A stretch of DNA of 19,419 nt from Stenotrophomonas sp. SAU14A_NAIMI4_5 (GTDB lineage Bacteria; Pseudomonadota; Gammaproteobacteria; Xanthomonadales; Xanthomonadaceae). Positions 9,174-15,849 of the stretch are shown in pieces. Within the stretch, counting starts at the first letter, position 1. Each line of letters begins with the position of its first letter. The position numbers were made by a program, and so were the translations under genes. Where the stretch lies: assembly GCF_003086795.1 (NCBI RefSeq), contig NZ_CP026003.1, positions 1 through 19,419 on the forward strand, read 5' to 3'. The notes beneath the pieces are model-generated. The model worked only from the letters and a program-made list of their open reading frames with translations, searched no databases and was not told the DNA's origin.

Positions 9174-10364
9174 ATGATTTTCCGCAACCACAAAGCTGTG
9201 CTTTCCGTCCTCATCGCGACCGCCCTGACCGGCGCCGTGGTCACCGATGCCTTCGCGCAGTCCTCGCGTTCGTCCGAGCGCGGCAACCGCGGTGGCAAGC
9301 AGCAGGCCAAGGCCGAAGTCCTGTACCCGAATGCCACCCGTGAGGAGCCGAAGGAAAAGGCGTCCTCGAAGATGGGCAAGCAGCTGCAGAAGCTGATTGA
9401 CAACTACAACGACCAGAAGTTCCCGGAGACCCTGCAGATTGCAGGCGAGATCCTGGGCAACAGCGCGTCGAACAACTACGACAAGTCGCTGGCCGCGCAG
9501 CTGGCTTCGCAGGCTGCCTACCAGAGCGACGACACCGCCGGTGCCATCGGCTACCTGAAGCAGGCGCTGCAGCTGAACGGCCTGGACAACAACGGCCACT
9601 ACCAGTCGATGCTGATGCTGGGCCAGCTGCAGCTGCAGGAAGACCAGACCGCCGAAGGCCTGGCCACGCTGGACAAGTACTTCGCCGAGAGCAAGTCGAA
9701 CAAGCCGGAAGAGCTGATCGCCAAGGGCCAGGCCCTGTACCAGCTGGAGCGCTACCAGGAAGCCATCCCGGTGCTGCAGCAGGCCATCGCCGGCGCGACC
9801 GAGCCGAAGGACAACTGGAACCAGCTGCTGATGGCTGCCCTGTCCGAAGCCGGCCAGACCGGTGAAGCGGTCAAGACTGCTGAAGCCCTGGCGGCCAAGA
9901 ACCCGAACGACAAGAAAGCGCAGCTGAACCTGGCCAACATGTACATGCAGGCCGATCAGATGCCGAAGGCCGCCGCGGTGATGGACAAGCTGCGCAGCAG
10001 CGGCCAGCTCACCGAAGAGCGCGAGTACAAGCAGCTGTACTCGATCTACGCCAACACCGAGAACAAGGAAAAGGACGTCATCGCGGTCATCAACGAAGGG
10101 TTGCAGAAGGGCATCCTGAAGCCGGACTACCAGGTTTACCTGGCGCTGGCCCAGTCCTACTACTACTCCGACCAGGTGCCGCAGGCGATCGAGGCGTGGC
10201 AGAAGGCTGCCCCGCTGTCCAAGGACGGTGAGACCTACCTGAACCTGGCACGCGTCCTGCATGCCGAAGGTCGCGTTCCCGAGGCCAAGAAGGCCGCCCA
10301 GGAAGCTCTGGCGAAGGGCGTGAAAAACCAGGCTGATGCCAAAAAAATCATCAACCTGAAGTAA
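9174..10364 (+). CDS. Exported TPR-repeat protein next to tonB, possible TonB-system accessory
   Basis: The 396-residue protein has a Sec signal peptide (basic MIFRNHK, hydrophobic core, cleavage after about residue 28 at DAFAQ), a low-complexity Ser/Arg/Lys linker, and then helical TPR-like repeats from about residue 60 to the end. Examples are the segments GHYQSMLMLGQLQLQ, PEELIAKGQALYQLERYQEA and YQVYLALAQSYYYSDQVPQA. It is therefore probably periplasmic and mediates protein contacts. The repeat pattern (NWNQLL, LANMY, EGLQKGIL, DGETYLNLARVL) resembles TPR proteins encoded with TonB2-type systems in Vibrio and Shewanella. That likeness is from memory and unsearched. GAGGTGA (9164-9170) is a clear ribosome binding site. 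It lies 143 bp upstream of tonB on the same strand. Confidence 0.8.
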   Translation: MIFRNHKAVLSVLIATALTGAVVTDAFAQSSRSSERGNRGGKQQAKAEVLYPNATREEPKEKASSKMGKQLQKLIDNYNDQKFPETLQIAGEILGNSASNNYDKSLAAQLASQAAYQSDDTAGAIGYLKQALQLNGLDNNGHYQSMLMLGQLQLQEDQTAEGLATLDKYFAESKSNKPEELIAKGQALYQLERYQEAIPVLQQAIAGATEPKDNWNQLLMAALSEAGQTGEAVKTAEALAAKNPNDKKAQLNLANMYMQADQMPKAAAVMDKLRSSGQLTEEREYKQLYSIYANTENKEKDVIAVINEGLQKGILKPDYQVYLALAQSYYYSDQVPQAIEAWQKAAPLSKDGETYLNLARVLHAEGRVPEAKKAAQEALAKGVKNQADAKKIINLK

Positions 10365-10376
10365 GTAGGAATAACG

Positions 10377-10413
10377 CCTGAACGCCTGCACGGTTGATGC
10401 GCAGGCGCTCAGG
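10377..10413. repeat. Inverted repeat upstream of the tonB promoter
   Basis: CCTGAACGCCTGC (10377-10389) and GCAGGCGCTCAGG (10401-10413) form a 13-bp inverted repeat with one mismatch and an 11-base spacer. There is no T-tract. It lies just upstream of, and may overlap the -35 side of, the tonB promoter, so it could be a weak terminator of the TPR gene or an operator. It does not match a Fur box. Confidence 0.6.
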
Positions 10414-10415
10414 AT

Positions 10416-10424
10416 TGGTATAAG
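10416..10424 (+). promoter_or_regulatory. tonB promoter, extended -10
   Basis: TGG followed by TATAAG (10419-10424) is an extended -10 very like the gyrB one. A TTGATG at 10394-10399 could be a -35 with a long 19-bp spacer. Transcription would start near 10431 and give a leader of about 77 bases with two stem-loops. Confidence 0.6.
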
Positions 10425-10437
10425 CTTGGAGGTTCCT

Positions 10438-10482
10438 GCGGTGTCATGCACCGCTGATCAGGGATCCCGCCCCCGGGATTCC
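10438..10482 (+). other. Tandem stem-loops in the tonB leader
   Basis: Hairpin 1 pairs GCGGTG (10438-10443) with CACCGC (10449-10454) across 5 bases. Hairpin 2 pairs GGGATCCCG (10461-10469) with CGGGATTCC (10474-10482) across 4 C residues, with one G-U wobble. They lie in the predicted 5' leader and end 25 bases before the ATG. Both could shape translation or mRNA stability of tonB. Confidence 0.5.
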
Positions 10483-10507
10483 GGCCCCACTATTGAGCTC
10501 TTGGCGC

Positions 10508-11176
10508 ATGACGGAACAACTAGTCGTTCACCGGTACGAACAAACTGATGACAAGGGGCTGAGCTGGCCTCGCATCGTCGGCATCGCGTTTGTAATCGCC
10601 CTGCATCTGGCCGCCTTCATGATGCTCCTGATCCCCGCCGTGGCCCCCAAGGCCGTGGCTGAGAAGGAGCGCAACGTCATGGTGACCATCGTCGACGCGC
10701 CGCCGCCGCCTCCGCCGCCGCCGCCGCCGCCGCCGCCGCAGGACACCCCGCCGCCGCCGGTGAAGAACCTGTCGCCGCCGAAGCCCTCGCCCGTCCCGCC
10801 GCCGCCGCAGGCGCCGGTCGTCGACGTGCCGGAGCCGCGCCCGAACGACATCGTCACCCCGCCGTCGCCGCCTGCGCCGCCTGCCCCGCCGACCACCATC
10901 GAGGCAAGCGTCGACATCTCGTCGAAGGCAATGAATCCGCCGCGCTACCCGCCGGCCGCTTTCCGCGCTGGTATCCAGGGCGAAGTGATCCTGATCATTG
11001 ATGTCGATGCCCAGGGCAACGTCACCAATGTCACGGTGGAAAAGTCCAGCCGTAACCGCGACCTGGACCGTGCTGCGATGGAAGCTGCCCGCAAGTGGCG
11101 TTTCAACGCCGCTGAATCTGGCGGTAAGAAGGCTGCTGGCCGCGTCCGCGTCCCGGTCAACTTTGCACTGAACTGA
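10508..11176 (+). CDS. tonB: TonB energy-transducing protein
   Basis: TonB spans the periplasm and passes proton-motive force from ExbB/ExbD to outer-membrane TonB-dependent receptors for siderophores, vitamin B12 and, in Xanthomonads, carbohydrates. The 222-residue protein has a short cytosolic start, one membrane anchor (about 23-45) with H33 in the position typical of TonB anchors, and a proline-rich rod including 13 prolines in a row (65-77) and many PP/PA repeats to about 130. The C-terminal TonB domain starts at YPPAAFRAGIQGEV and ends at VPVNFALN. The ATG at 10508 is preferred to a TTG at 10493. It is followed by exbB, exbD1 and exbD2 in the same direction. No Fur box is visible upstream. 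Confidence 0.96.
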   Translation: MTEQLVVHRYEQTDDKGLSWPRIVGIAFVIALHLAAFMMLLIPAVAPKAVAEKERNVMVTIVDAPPPPPPPPPPPPPQDTPPPPVKNLSPPKPSPVPPPPQAPVVDVPEPRPNDIVTPPSPPAPPAPPTTIEASVDISSKAMNPPRYPPAAFRAGIQGEVILIIDVDAQGNVTNVTVEKSSRNRDLDRAAMEAARKWRFNAAESGGKKAAGRVRVPVNFALN

Positions 11177-11183
11177 TGCGAGC

Positions 11184-11202
11184 GGGTGGCCGCCGGCCAC
11201 CC
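11184..11202 (+). other. Stem-loop between tonB and exbB
   Basis: GGGTGGCC (11184-11191) pairs perfectly with GGCCACCC (11195-11202) across a 3-base loop, 7 bp after the tonB stop. There is no T-tract, so it is more likely a partial attenuator or mRNA-stabilising element that sets the tonB:exbB ratio than a full terminator. Confidence 0.5.
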
Positions 11203-11268
11203 CTCCTCCGGTTCGATTGTTTAGCTTAGCTACACCCTTTATCACCACACACAACAAAGGTAAGCGTC

Positions 11269-12030
11269 ATGCTGCAGGAACTTTTCATCGCCGCTGCTGC
11301 CGGGGGCAATCCGTCCAACGCCCTGTCGCAGATGGGCTTCGAGCACCTGATCCACGAAATGACCACCCAGCCGGGTGACTTCGCTGTCTCCTGGGTGGTG
11401 CTGCTGACCCTGATCGTCATGTCGGCCATGTCCTGGTACTGGACCGTCATCAACATCTTCCGTTCGGTCCGCCTGAAGAGCGCTGCCGATCGCGTCGTCA
11501 GCCTGTTCTGGGACACCCCGAACGCACAGGACGCCATCCGTGCGATGGAAGAACAGCCGGCTTCCGAGCCGTTCTCGAAGATCGCACTGGACGCTGCCCA
11601 GGCGGCTGCCCACCACCAGCGCGCTGAAGGCGGCGCCACCGGCGGTCTGGGTGAGAACCTGAGCCGTTCGGAGTTCGTCGACCGCGCCCTGCGTCAGGCC
11701 GTGACCCGCGAAAGCAACAAGCTGCAGTCGGGCATGACCCTGCTGGCCACCGTCGGTGCAACCGCTCCGTTCGTCGGTCTGCTGGGTACCGTGTGGGGCA
11801 TCTACGGCGCGCTGATCAAGATCGGTGCCACCGGCTCCGCTTCGATCGACGCCGTCGCAGGCCCGGTGGGTGAAGCGCTGATCATGACCGCCATCGGTCT
11901 GTTCGTCGCAATCCCGGCCGTGTTCGCCTTCAACTTCTTCAGCAAGATCAACAGCGCGACCATCAGCAAGTTCGATACCTTCGCGCACGACCTGCACGAC
12001 TTCTTCGCCACCGGCTCGCGCGTCCGCTAA
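11269..12030 (+). CDS. exbB: Biopolymer transport protein ExbB
   Basis: ExbB is the pentameric inner-membrane scaffold of the proton channel that powers TonB. The 253-residue protein has three predicted membrane segments (about 39-61, 157-181 and 202-223) with a large cytosolic loop between the first two, the family topology. The conserved GLLGTVWGIY and GEALIMTAIGLFVAIPAV segments are present. T174, E202 and T207 match the spacing of E. coli T148, E176 and T181, which line the channel. A purine-rich AAAGGTAAG ribosome binding site precedes the ATG. It follows tonB by 92 bp across a stem-loop and precedes exbD1 by 59 bp. Confidence 0.97.
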   Translation: MLQELFIAAAAGGNPSNALSQMGFEHLIHEMTTQPGDFAVSWVVLLTLIVMSAMSWYWTVINIFRSVRLKSAADRVVSLFWDTPNAQDAIRAMEEQPASEPFSKIALDAAQAAAHHQRAEGGATGGLGENLSRSEFVDRALRQAVTRESNKLQSGMTLLATVGATAPFVGLLGTVWGIYGALIKIGATGSASIDAVAGPVGEALIMTAIGLFVAIPAVFAFNFFSKINSATISKFDTFAHDLHDFFATGSRVR

Positions 12031-12089
12031 TTGCGGCGCGTGACCCTGCGACGAACGAAGTAGTCACCAAGATCTAGACGGAGCCCGTT

Positions 12090-12515
12090 ATGGCTTTCAG
12101 TAGTGGTAACAGCGGCGGCCCCATGGCCGACATCAACGTGACGCCCCTCGTGGACGTGATGCTGGTGCTGCTGATCATCTTCATCATCACGGCGCCCCTG
12201 ATGTCCCACAAGGTCAAGGTGGATCTGCCGGAGGCCAACCTGGTCCAGAAGCCGGACGACACCAACGATCGCAAGGGTCCCATCACCCTGGCGGTCAAGG
12301 AAGACGGCTCGATCTATTGGAACGACGAAGAAATCAACAAGCAGACTCTCGAGTCGCGCTTGGCGACCGCCGCCCAGCAGACCCCGCAGCCGCCGCTGAA
12401 CCTGCGTGGTGACCGCACCACCAAGATGCGCGTCATCAACGACCTGACCAAGGTCGCGCAGGAGCAGGGCATGCTGGACGTCGGCTTCGTCGCGACCAAA
12501 GAGAAGGGGCAATAA
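12090..12515 (+). CDS. exbD1: Biopolymer transport protein ExbD1
   Basis: ExbD is the single-span partner of ExbB whose membrane aspartate takes part in proton translocation. The 141-residue protein starts with a short cytosolic tail, then one membrane helix (about 21-42) containing the essential aspartate D22 in [11 protein letters not shown], followed by a periplasmic domain. The ATG is preceded by GGAG (12080-12083). Its first 32 codons are almost identical to those of the next gene at DNA level. In Xanthomonas campestris the first exbD copy is the one reported as needed for iron uptake (established knowledge, from memory). Confidence 0.96.
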   Translation: MAFSSGNSGGPMADINVTPLVDVMLVLLIIFIITAPLMSHKVKVDLPEANLVQKPDDTNDRKGPITLAVKEDGSIYWNDEEINKQTLESRLATAAQQTPQPPLNLRGDRTTKMRVINDLTKVAQEQGMLDVGFVATKEKGQ

Positions 12516-12518
12516 GCC

Positions 12519-12932
12519 ATGGCATTCAGTAGTGGTGGTGGCAAGGGCCCCATGGCCGACATCAACGTCACGCCCCTCGTGGACGTGATGCTGGTTCTGC
12601 TGATCATCTTCATCGTGACCGCGCCGATCATGACGTACCCGATCGCCGTGGACCTGCCGCAGCGCGTGCTCAACCCACCGCCGCAGCTGGTCGAACCGCC
12701 GCCGCCGATCGAACTCAAGATCGACGCCAGCAACCAGGTCTCGTGGAACAACAGCCCGATCGGTACGCACGAGCTGCAGCAGCGGATGGAGCAGGAGGTC
12801 CAGCGTGACCCGACCAACCAGCCCGAGCTGCGCATCGACGCGAGCCCGGATTCCGAGTACGACGTGATGGCCAAGGTCCTGGCCGCCGCGAAGAATGCTC
12901 AGATGAAGAAGATCGGCTTCGTGCAGCAGTAA
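12519..12932 (+). CDS. exbD2: Biopolymer transport protein ExbD2
   Basis: This is the second ExbD paralog, 137 residues, with the same N-terminal tail and membrane helix (D22) as ExbD1 but a clearly different periplasmic domain that includes a proline-rich stretch ([15 protein letters not shown], about 52-66). It starts 3 bp after the exbD1 stop, with the purine-rich GAGAAGGGG inside the exbD1 end as its ribosome binding site, so translation is probably coupled. In X. campestris pv. campestris the homologous exbD2 was reported as dispensable for iron uptake but needed for plant-associated traits. Here its likely role is in a specialised TonB complex, for example for particular receptors. A strong terminator follows. 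Confidence 0.95.
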   Translation: MAFSSGGGKGPMADINVTPLVDVMLVLLIIFIVTAPIMTYPIAVDLPQRVLNPPPQLVEPPPPIELKIDASNQVSWNNSPIGTHELQQRMEQEVQRDPTNQPELRIDASPDSEYDVMAKVLAAAKNAQMKKIGFVQQ

Positions 12933-12970
12933 TACGTACTACCGCAGCACAACAGTCATGACGCGACTGC

Positions 12971-13005
12971 AGACGCCCCTGGAGACAGGGGCGTCTTTTT
13001 TTTTT
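12971..13005 (+). terminator. Rho-independent terminator of the tonB-exb cluster
   Basis: An 11-bp perfect stem (AGACGCCCCTG at 12971-12981 with CAGGGGCGTCT at 12986-12996), a GAGA tetraloop and ten T residues (12996-13005). It closes the tonB-exbB-exbD1-exbD2 transcript. Confidence 0.95.
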
Positions 13006-13009
13006 GCGC

Positions 13010-13104
13010 GGGGTCAGAGCCCTTCCCTGCGGGAAGGGATCCGACCCCAATCACGTGCAGCCGGCGGGGTCGGATCCCTTTCCGCAGGAAAGGGCTCTGA
13101 CCCC
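13010..13104. repeat. Nested inverted repeat pair (two 39-bp palindromic units)
   Basis: Unit A (13010-13048) and unit B (13066-13104) are reverse complements at 37 of 39 positions. Each unit is also a hairpin: GGGGTC...GACCCC ends enclose CCCTTCCC-TGC-GGGAAGGG in A and CCCTTTCC-TGC-GGAAAGGG in B (read on its minus strand). The two differences are a matched pair that keeps the inner stem, i.e. a compensatory change. It looks like a REP/BIME-type element distinct from the GTAG-type palindromes at 17025-17116. It lies between the exbD2 terminator and cls. Confidence 0.8.
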
Positions 13105-13125
13105 ATCACCGCTGACCCCATCACC
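13097..13125. repeat. 14-bp tandem repeat
   Basis: CTGACCCCATCACC occurs at 13097-13110 and again at 13112-13125. The first copy overlaps the end of the 39-bp palindromic unit B, so this is a partial tandem duplication of the element's border. Confidence 0.75.
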
Positions 13126-13139
13126 ACCCCCGCGCCCGC

Positions 13140-13145
13140 TATGAT
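13140..13145 (+). promoter_or_regulatory. -10 element of cls, possibly leaderless mRNA
   Basis: TATGAT at 13140-13145 is one base from TATAAT. Its expected start point, 6-7 bases downstream, falls on or next to the A of the cls ATG (13152). No ribosome binding site fits between them, so the transcript may be leaderless. No clear -35 is visible. Confidence 0.5.
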
Positions 13146-13151
13146 CGGCGC

Positions 13152-14612
13152 ATGCTCGCCCTCTTCGATTCGCTGCGCCTCTGGCTTGATGGCATTGCCC
13201 ACCTGGGAACGATCCTGGCGGTGGCCTATCTGCTTTACCTGCTCGCCCTGACCGGCTGGATCATCCTGCAGAAGCGCGAGCCGGTCGCCACGCTCAGCTG
13301 GATCCTGTCGCTGGCGTTGCTGCCCTATCTCGGGCTTTTCATCTACTACCTGCTGGGCCCGCAGAAGGTGAAGCGGCAGCGCCTGCGCCGCGGCCGCGCG
13401 CGCTCGGGCATGGAGCACTACAGCGACGTCTGCCCGCCCGATGCCGGCTGCACCGAGCTGGCCAAGGTCGCCCAGGCCACCACCGGCCTGGCGCCCAGCA
13501 GCGCCACCGAAGTCACCTGGCTGGTGGACGGCGCGACCACCTATGCCGCGCTCATCGAGGCCATCGGCCAGGCGCGCGACCACGTGCACCTGGAGTACTA
13601 CATCTTCAATCCAGACCACGCCGGCACCGCCCTGCGCGACGCCCTGGTCGAGCGCGCGCGTGCCGGCGTGCAGGTGCGCCTGCTGCTGGATGCGGTGGGC
13701 TCCTCGTCGTTGCCGGCGCGTTTCCTGCGGCCGCTGCTGGATGCCGGTGGCGAAGCCGTGTGGTTCCACCCGCGGCAGCTGCTGAAACCCTTCAAGCGCC
13801 CGTGGTTGAACCTGCGCACGCACCGCAAGCTGGTGATCATCGACGGCCAGCTGGCCTTCACCGGCGGGATCAACATCACCGACGAAGAAGACGAGAGGCG
13901 CAACCCCAACGCCTACCGCGACCTGCACATGCGCCTGCGCGGACACGTGGTGCGCAGCCTGCAGCTGGTGTTCGCCGAGGACTGGCTGTACGCCAGCGGG
14001 CAGGAGCCGTCGCGCTTCGACATCGCCCGCCTGTGGCCGGCCGACATGCCACTGCGTGGCGATGGCAGCATCGATGCGCAGGTGCTGGTGTCCGGCCCCG
14101 ATTCGGGCTGGGAAACCATCCACCGCCTGCACGTGGCGGCCATCCAGGAAGCCAACGAGCGGGTCTGGCTGGTGACGCCCTACTTCGTGCCCGGCGAGGC
14201 CGCGCGCATGGCCCTGACCTCGGCGGCGCTGGGTGGCCTGGACGTGCGCCTGCTGGTGCCGAAGATGAGCGATTCCTGGTTCGTCACCCAGGCCGCGCGC
14301 TCCTACTTCGACGAACTGCTGCATGCCGGCGTGAAGATCTACGAGTACGGCCAGCGCATGCTGCACACCAAGGCATTCATTGCCGACGATGACGTCTGCA
14401 TCGTCGGCAGCGCCAACTTCGACCACCGCAGCTTCCGGCTGAACTTCGAGCTGTCGATGATGATCAGCGACCGCGACCGCGTGGCGGAACTGGCCACGCT
14501 GCTGCAGGCCGAGTTCGACAGCGCGACCCGCGTGCATGACGAGGCCGGGCGCTCGCTGTGGCTGCACCGCCTGCCCGAAGCCTTCGCCCGCCTGGCCTCG
14601 CCGCTGCTCTGA
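13152..14612 (+). CDS. cls: Cardiolipin synthase, ClsA-type (phospholipase D family)
   Basis: The enzyme joins two phosphatidylglycerols to make cardiolipin plus glycerol at the inner membrane. The 486-residue protein matches bacterial ClsA in length and layout: two N-terminal membrane helices (about 17-39 and 45-68, the PLDc_N region), then two phospholipase D catalytic motifs, H224-x-K226 with D231 (HRKLVIID) followed by GGINI, and H405-x-K407 with D412 (HTKAFIAD) followed by GSANFDHRS. Both HKD motifs are intact, so it should be active. Which of ClsA/B/C it is cannot be fully settled, but the two membrane helices favour ClsA. It is separated from exbD2 by a terminator and a repeat element. 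Confidence 0.93.
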   Translation: MLALFDSLRLWLDGIAHLGTILAVAYLLYLLALTGWIILQKREPVATLSWILSLALLPYLGLFIYYLLGPQKVKRQRLRRGRARSGMEHYSDVCPPDAGCTELAKVAQATTGLAPSSATEVTWLVDGATTYAALIEAIGQARDHVHLEYYIFNPDHAGTALRDALVERARAGVQVRLLLDAVGSSSLPARFLRPLLDAGGEAVWFHPRQLLKPFKRPWLNLRTHRKLVIIDGQLAFTGGINITDEEDERRNPNAYRDLHMRLRGHVVRSLQLVFAEDWLYASGQEPSRFDIARLWPADMPLRGDGSIDAQVLVSGPDSGWETIHRLHVAAIQEANERVWLVTPYFVPGEAARMALTSAALGGLDVRLLVPKMSDSWFVTQAARSYFDELLHAGVKIYEYGQRMLHTKAFIADDDVCIVGSANFDHRSFRLNFELSMMISDRDRVAELATLLQAEFDSATRVHDEAGRSLWLHRLPEAFARLASPLL

Positions 14613-14620
14613 CGCAGCGC

Positions 14621-14626
14621 TACACT
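14621..14626 (+). promoter_or_regulatory. Possible -10 element before the small membrane protein and pdxJ
   Basis: TACACT at 14621-14626 would start transcription near 14633, giving a leader of about 21 bases that contains the GGGGAGGA ribosome binding site. No clear -35 is seen. Confidence 0.4.
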
Positions 14627-14654
14627 GCGGTCGATGCCCGGGGAGGACTGGAAC

Positions 14655-14909
14655 ATGTACTGGTTGTACCTGCTGCTGGCGCTGGGCTGCTTCGCCTTCG
14701 CGCTGAAGACTCCGAACATGGGCCTGATGTCGCTGGCCCTGCTGGCCGCCCTCGGCTTCCTGCTGGCGTGGGTGCGTGGCCGCTACGTGGCCCGCTTCGG
14801 CGACCTGCAGCGCGATCCGTCCACCCTGGTCGATGCCGAGGAGCTGCGCCGCCTGCGTGAGCAGGCCCGCGCCCATGACGGCACGCCCCCACCCTCTTCC
14901 GCACCGTAG
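14655..14909 (+). CDS. Small two-helix membrane protein of unknown function
   Basis: I do not recognise this 84-residue protein. It has two hydrophobic helices (about 2-17 and 21-41) followed by a basic, then charged, cytosolic-type tail with a short helical stretch (DAEELRRLREQARAHDG) and a Pro/Ser-rich end. The ATG at 14655 is chosen because a strong GGGGAGGA site (14640-14647) lies 7 bases upstream; an in-frame ATG at 14634 has no ribosome binding site, though it could serve a leaderless transcript. It starts 42 bp after cls and ends 9 bp before pdxJ, so it is probably co-transcribed with pdxJ. Confidence 0.75.
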   Translation: MYWLYLLLALGCFAFALKTPNMGLMSLALLAALGFLLAWVRGRYVARFGDLQRDPSTLVDAEELRRLREQARAHDGTPPPSSAP

Positions 14910-14918
14910 TTCCGTTCC

Positions 14919-15662
14919 ATGACCCAGCTCAGCGTCAACGTCAACAAGATCGCCGTCCTGCGCAACTCGCGCGGCGGTACCGAACCCGATGTCGTGCGTG
15001 CGGCCCAGGCCTGCCTGGACGCCGGCGCCCACGGCATCACCGTGCACCCGCGGCCGGACCGTCGCCACGTCACCGCCGAGGACGTGCTGGCGCTGTCGAC
15101 CCTGACCCGCGCCCGCGGCGTCGAGTTCAACATCGAAGGCAATCCGTTCGCGCCGCCGCGCGAGGGCTATCCGGGCCTGCTGCCGCTGTGCGCGCAGACC
15201 CGCCCGGCGCAGGCCACCCTGGTGCCCGATGGCGATGGCCAGATCACCTCGGACCACGGCTTCGATTTCGAGCGCGATGGCGAGCGCCTGCGCCCGCTGG
15301 TGGCCGAACTGAAGGCGATGGGCTGCCGCGTCAGCCTGTTCGTGGATGCCGGCAACCCGCTGCTGGAACAGGCCGCCGCGGTCGGCGCCGACCGCATCGA
15401 GCTGTACACCGGCCCGTATGCCGAAGCCCACGCGGCCGGTGATGCCGCGGCGATGCTGGACCTGTTCGCCACCGCTGCGCGCCGTGCGCAGGCGGTCGGC
15501 CTCGGTGTGAATGCCGGCCATGACCTTTCGCAGGACAACCTGCGCGACTTCCTGGCCGCGGTGCCGGAGGTGCTGGAGGTGTCGATCGGCCACGCGCTGA
15601 TCGGCGAGGCCCTGTATGACGGCCTCGACACCACCGTGCGGGGCTACCTGGCCCTGCTGTAA
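14919..15662 (+). CDS. pdxJ: Pyridoxine 5'-phosphate synthase
   Basis: PdxJ condenses 1-deoxy-D-xylulose 5-phosphate with 3-amino-2-oxopropyl phosphate to pyridoxine 5'-phosphate, the ring-closing step of the DXP-dependent vitamin B6 pathway. The 247-residue TIM-barrel protein keeps the family hallmarks: LRNSRGG at 14-20, H43, R45, R48 and H50 in [11 protein letters not shown]73, VNAGH with H201, and IGHALIG with H225. Unusually, the first motif reads N7-V-N9-K10 where E. coli PdxJ has N-x-D-H, so two active-site-region residues differ. I believe this is a recurrent subclass in Xanthomonads and Bacteroidetes. It lies 9 bp after the small membrane protein gene and has a weak ribosome binding site. 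A stem-loop follows. Confidence 0.95.
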   Translation: MTQLSVNVNKIAVLRNSRGGTEPDVVRAAQACLDAGAHGITVHPRPDRRHVTAEDVLALSTLTRARGVEFNIEGNPFAPPREGYPGLLPLCAQTRPAQATLVPDGDGQITSDHGFDFERDGERLRPLVAELKAMGCRVSLFVDAGNPLLEQAAAVGADRIELYTGPYAEAHAAGDAAAMLDLFATAARRAQAVGLGVNAGHDLSQDNLRDFLAAVPEVLEVSIGHALIGEALYDGLDTTVRGYLALL

Positions 15663-15670
15663 CGGCTGAC

Positions 15671-15687
15671 GCCGGGCGTTGCCCGGC
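15671..15687 (+). other. Stem-loop after pdxJ
   Basis: GCCGGGC (15671-15677) pairs perfectly with GCCCGGC (15681-15687) across a GTT loop, 8 bp after the pdxJ stop. There is no T-tract, so termination strength is doubtful. Confidence 0.5.
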
Positions 15688-15778
15688 AGCCAGCGCTGCC
15701 CATCGCAGCTGCTGAGACGTCCGTGGCCCATGCTTCCGGCCTGCTGCGGCGATGGCGCCTGCGCGACCACGTGAAACC

Positions 15779-15787
15779 TGTGGATAA
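15779..15787 (-). promoter_or_regulatory. DnaA box far from the origin
   Basis: The top strand reads TGTGGATAA, a perfect consensus DnaA box on the minus strand, in the 244-bp gap between pdxJ and the radical SAM gene. It directly follows CACGTGAAACC, which matches one half of a parS site. Confidence 0.6.
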
Positions 15788-15849
15788 CACTGGGGTCAAC
15801 GTGGCGTCGGCTCGGCCCCAACGCCTACAGCTACGTGAATCCTGGCCGC

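Noticed and set aside
9117..10451. 444-codon minus-strand frame over the TPR gene
   Set aside because: Exact antisense of the TPR gene; hydrophobic, Leu/Val-rich artefact of Gln/Lys-rich sense codons.
10365..10507. Fur box upstream of tonB
   Set aside because: No stretch resembles the 19-bp GATAATGATAATCATTATC consensus; the inverted repeats here are GC-rich.
10528..10917. Glycine-rich minus-strand frame opposite tonB
   Set aside because: The Gly run is only the complement of the TonB polyproline codons.
13052..13057. CACGTG as a further parS site (also at 4413, 6856, 13581, 13945, 14129 and 16786)
   Set aside because: Only the 6-bp core is present; the flanking TTCC/GGAA arms are missing.
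13014..15821. 935-codon open frame on the minus strand over cls and pdxJ
   Set aside because: Antisense shadow of three plus-strand genes; low-complexity Gln/His/Arg composition and no domain.
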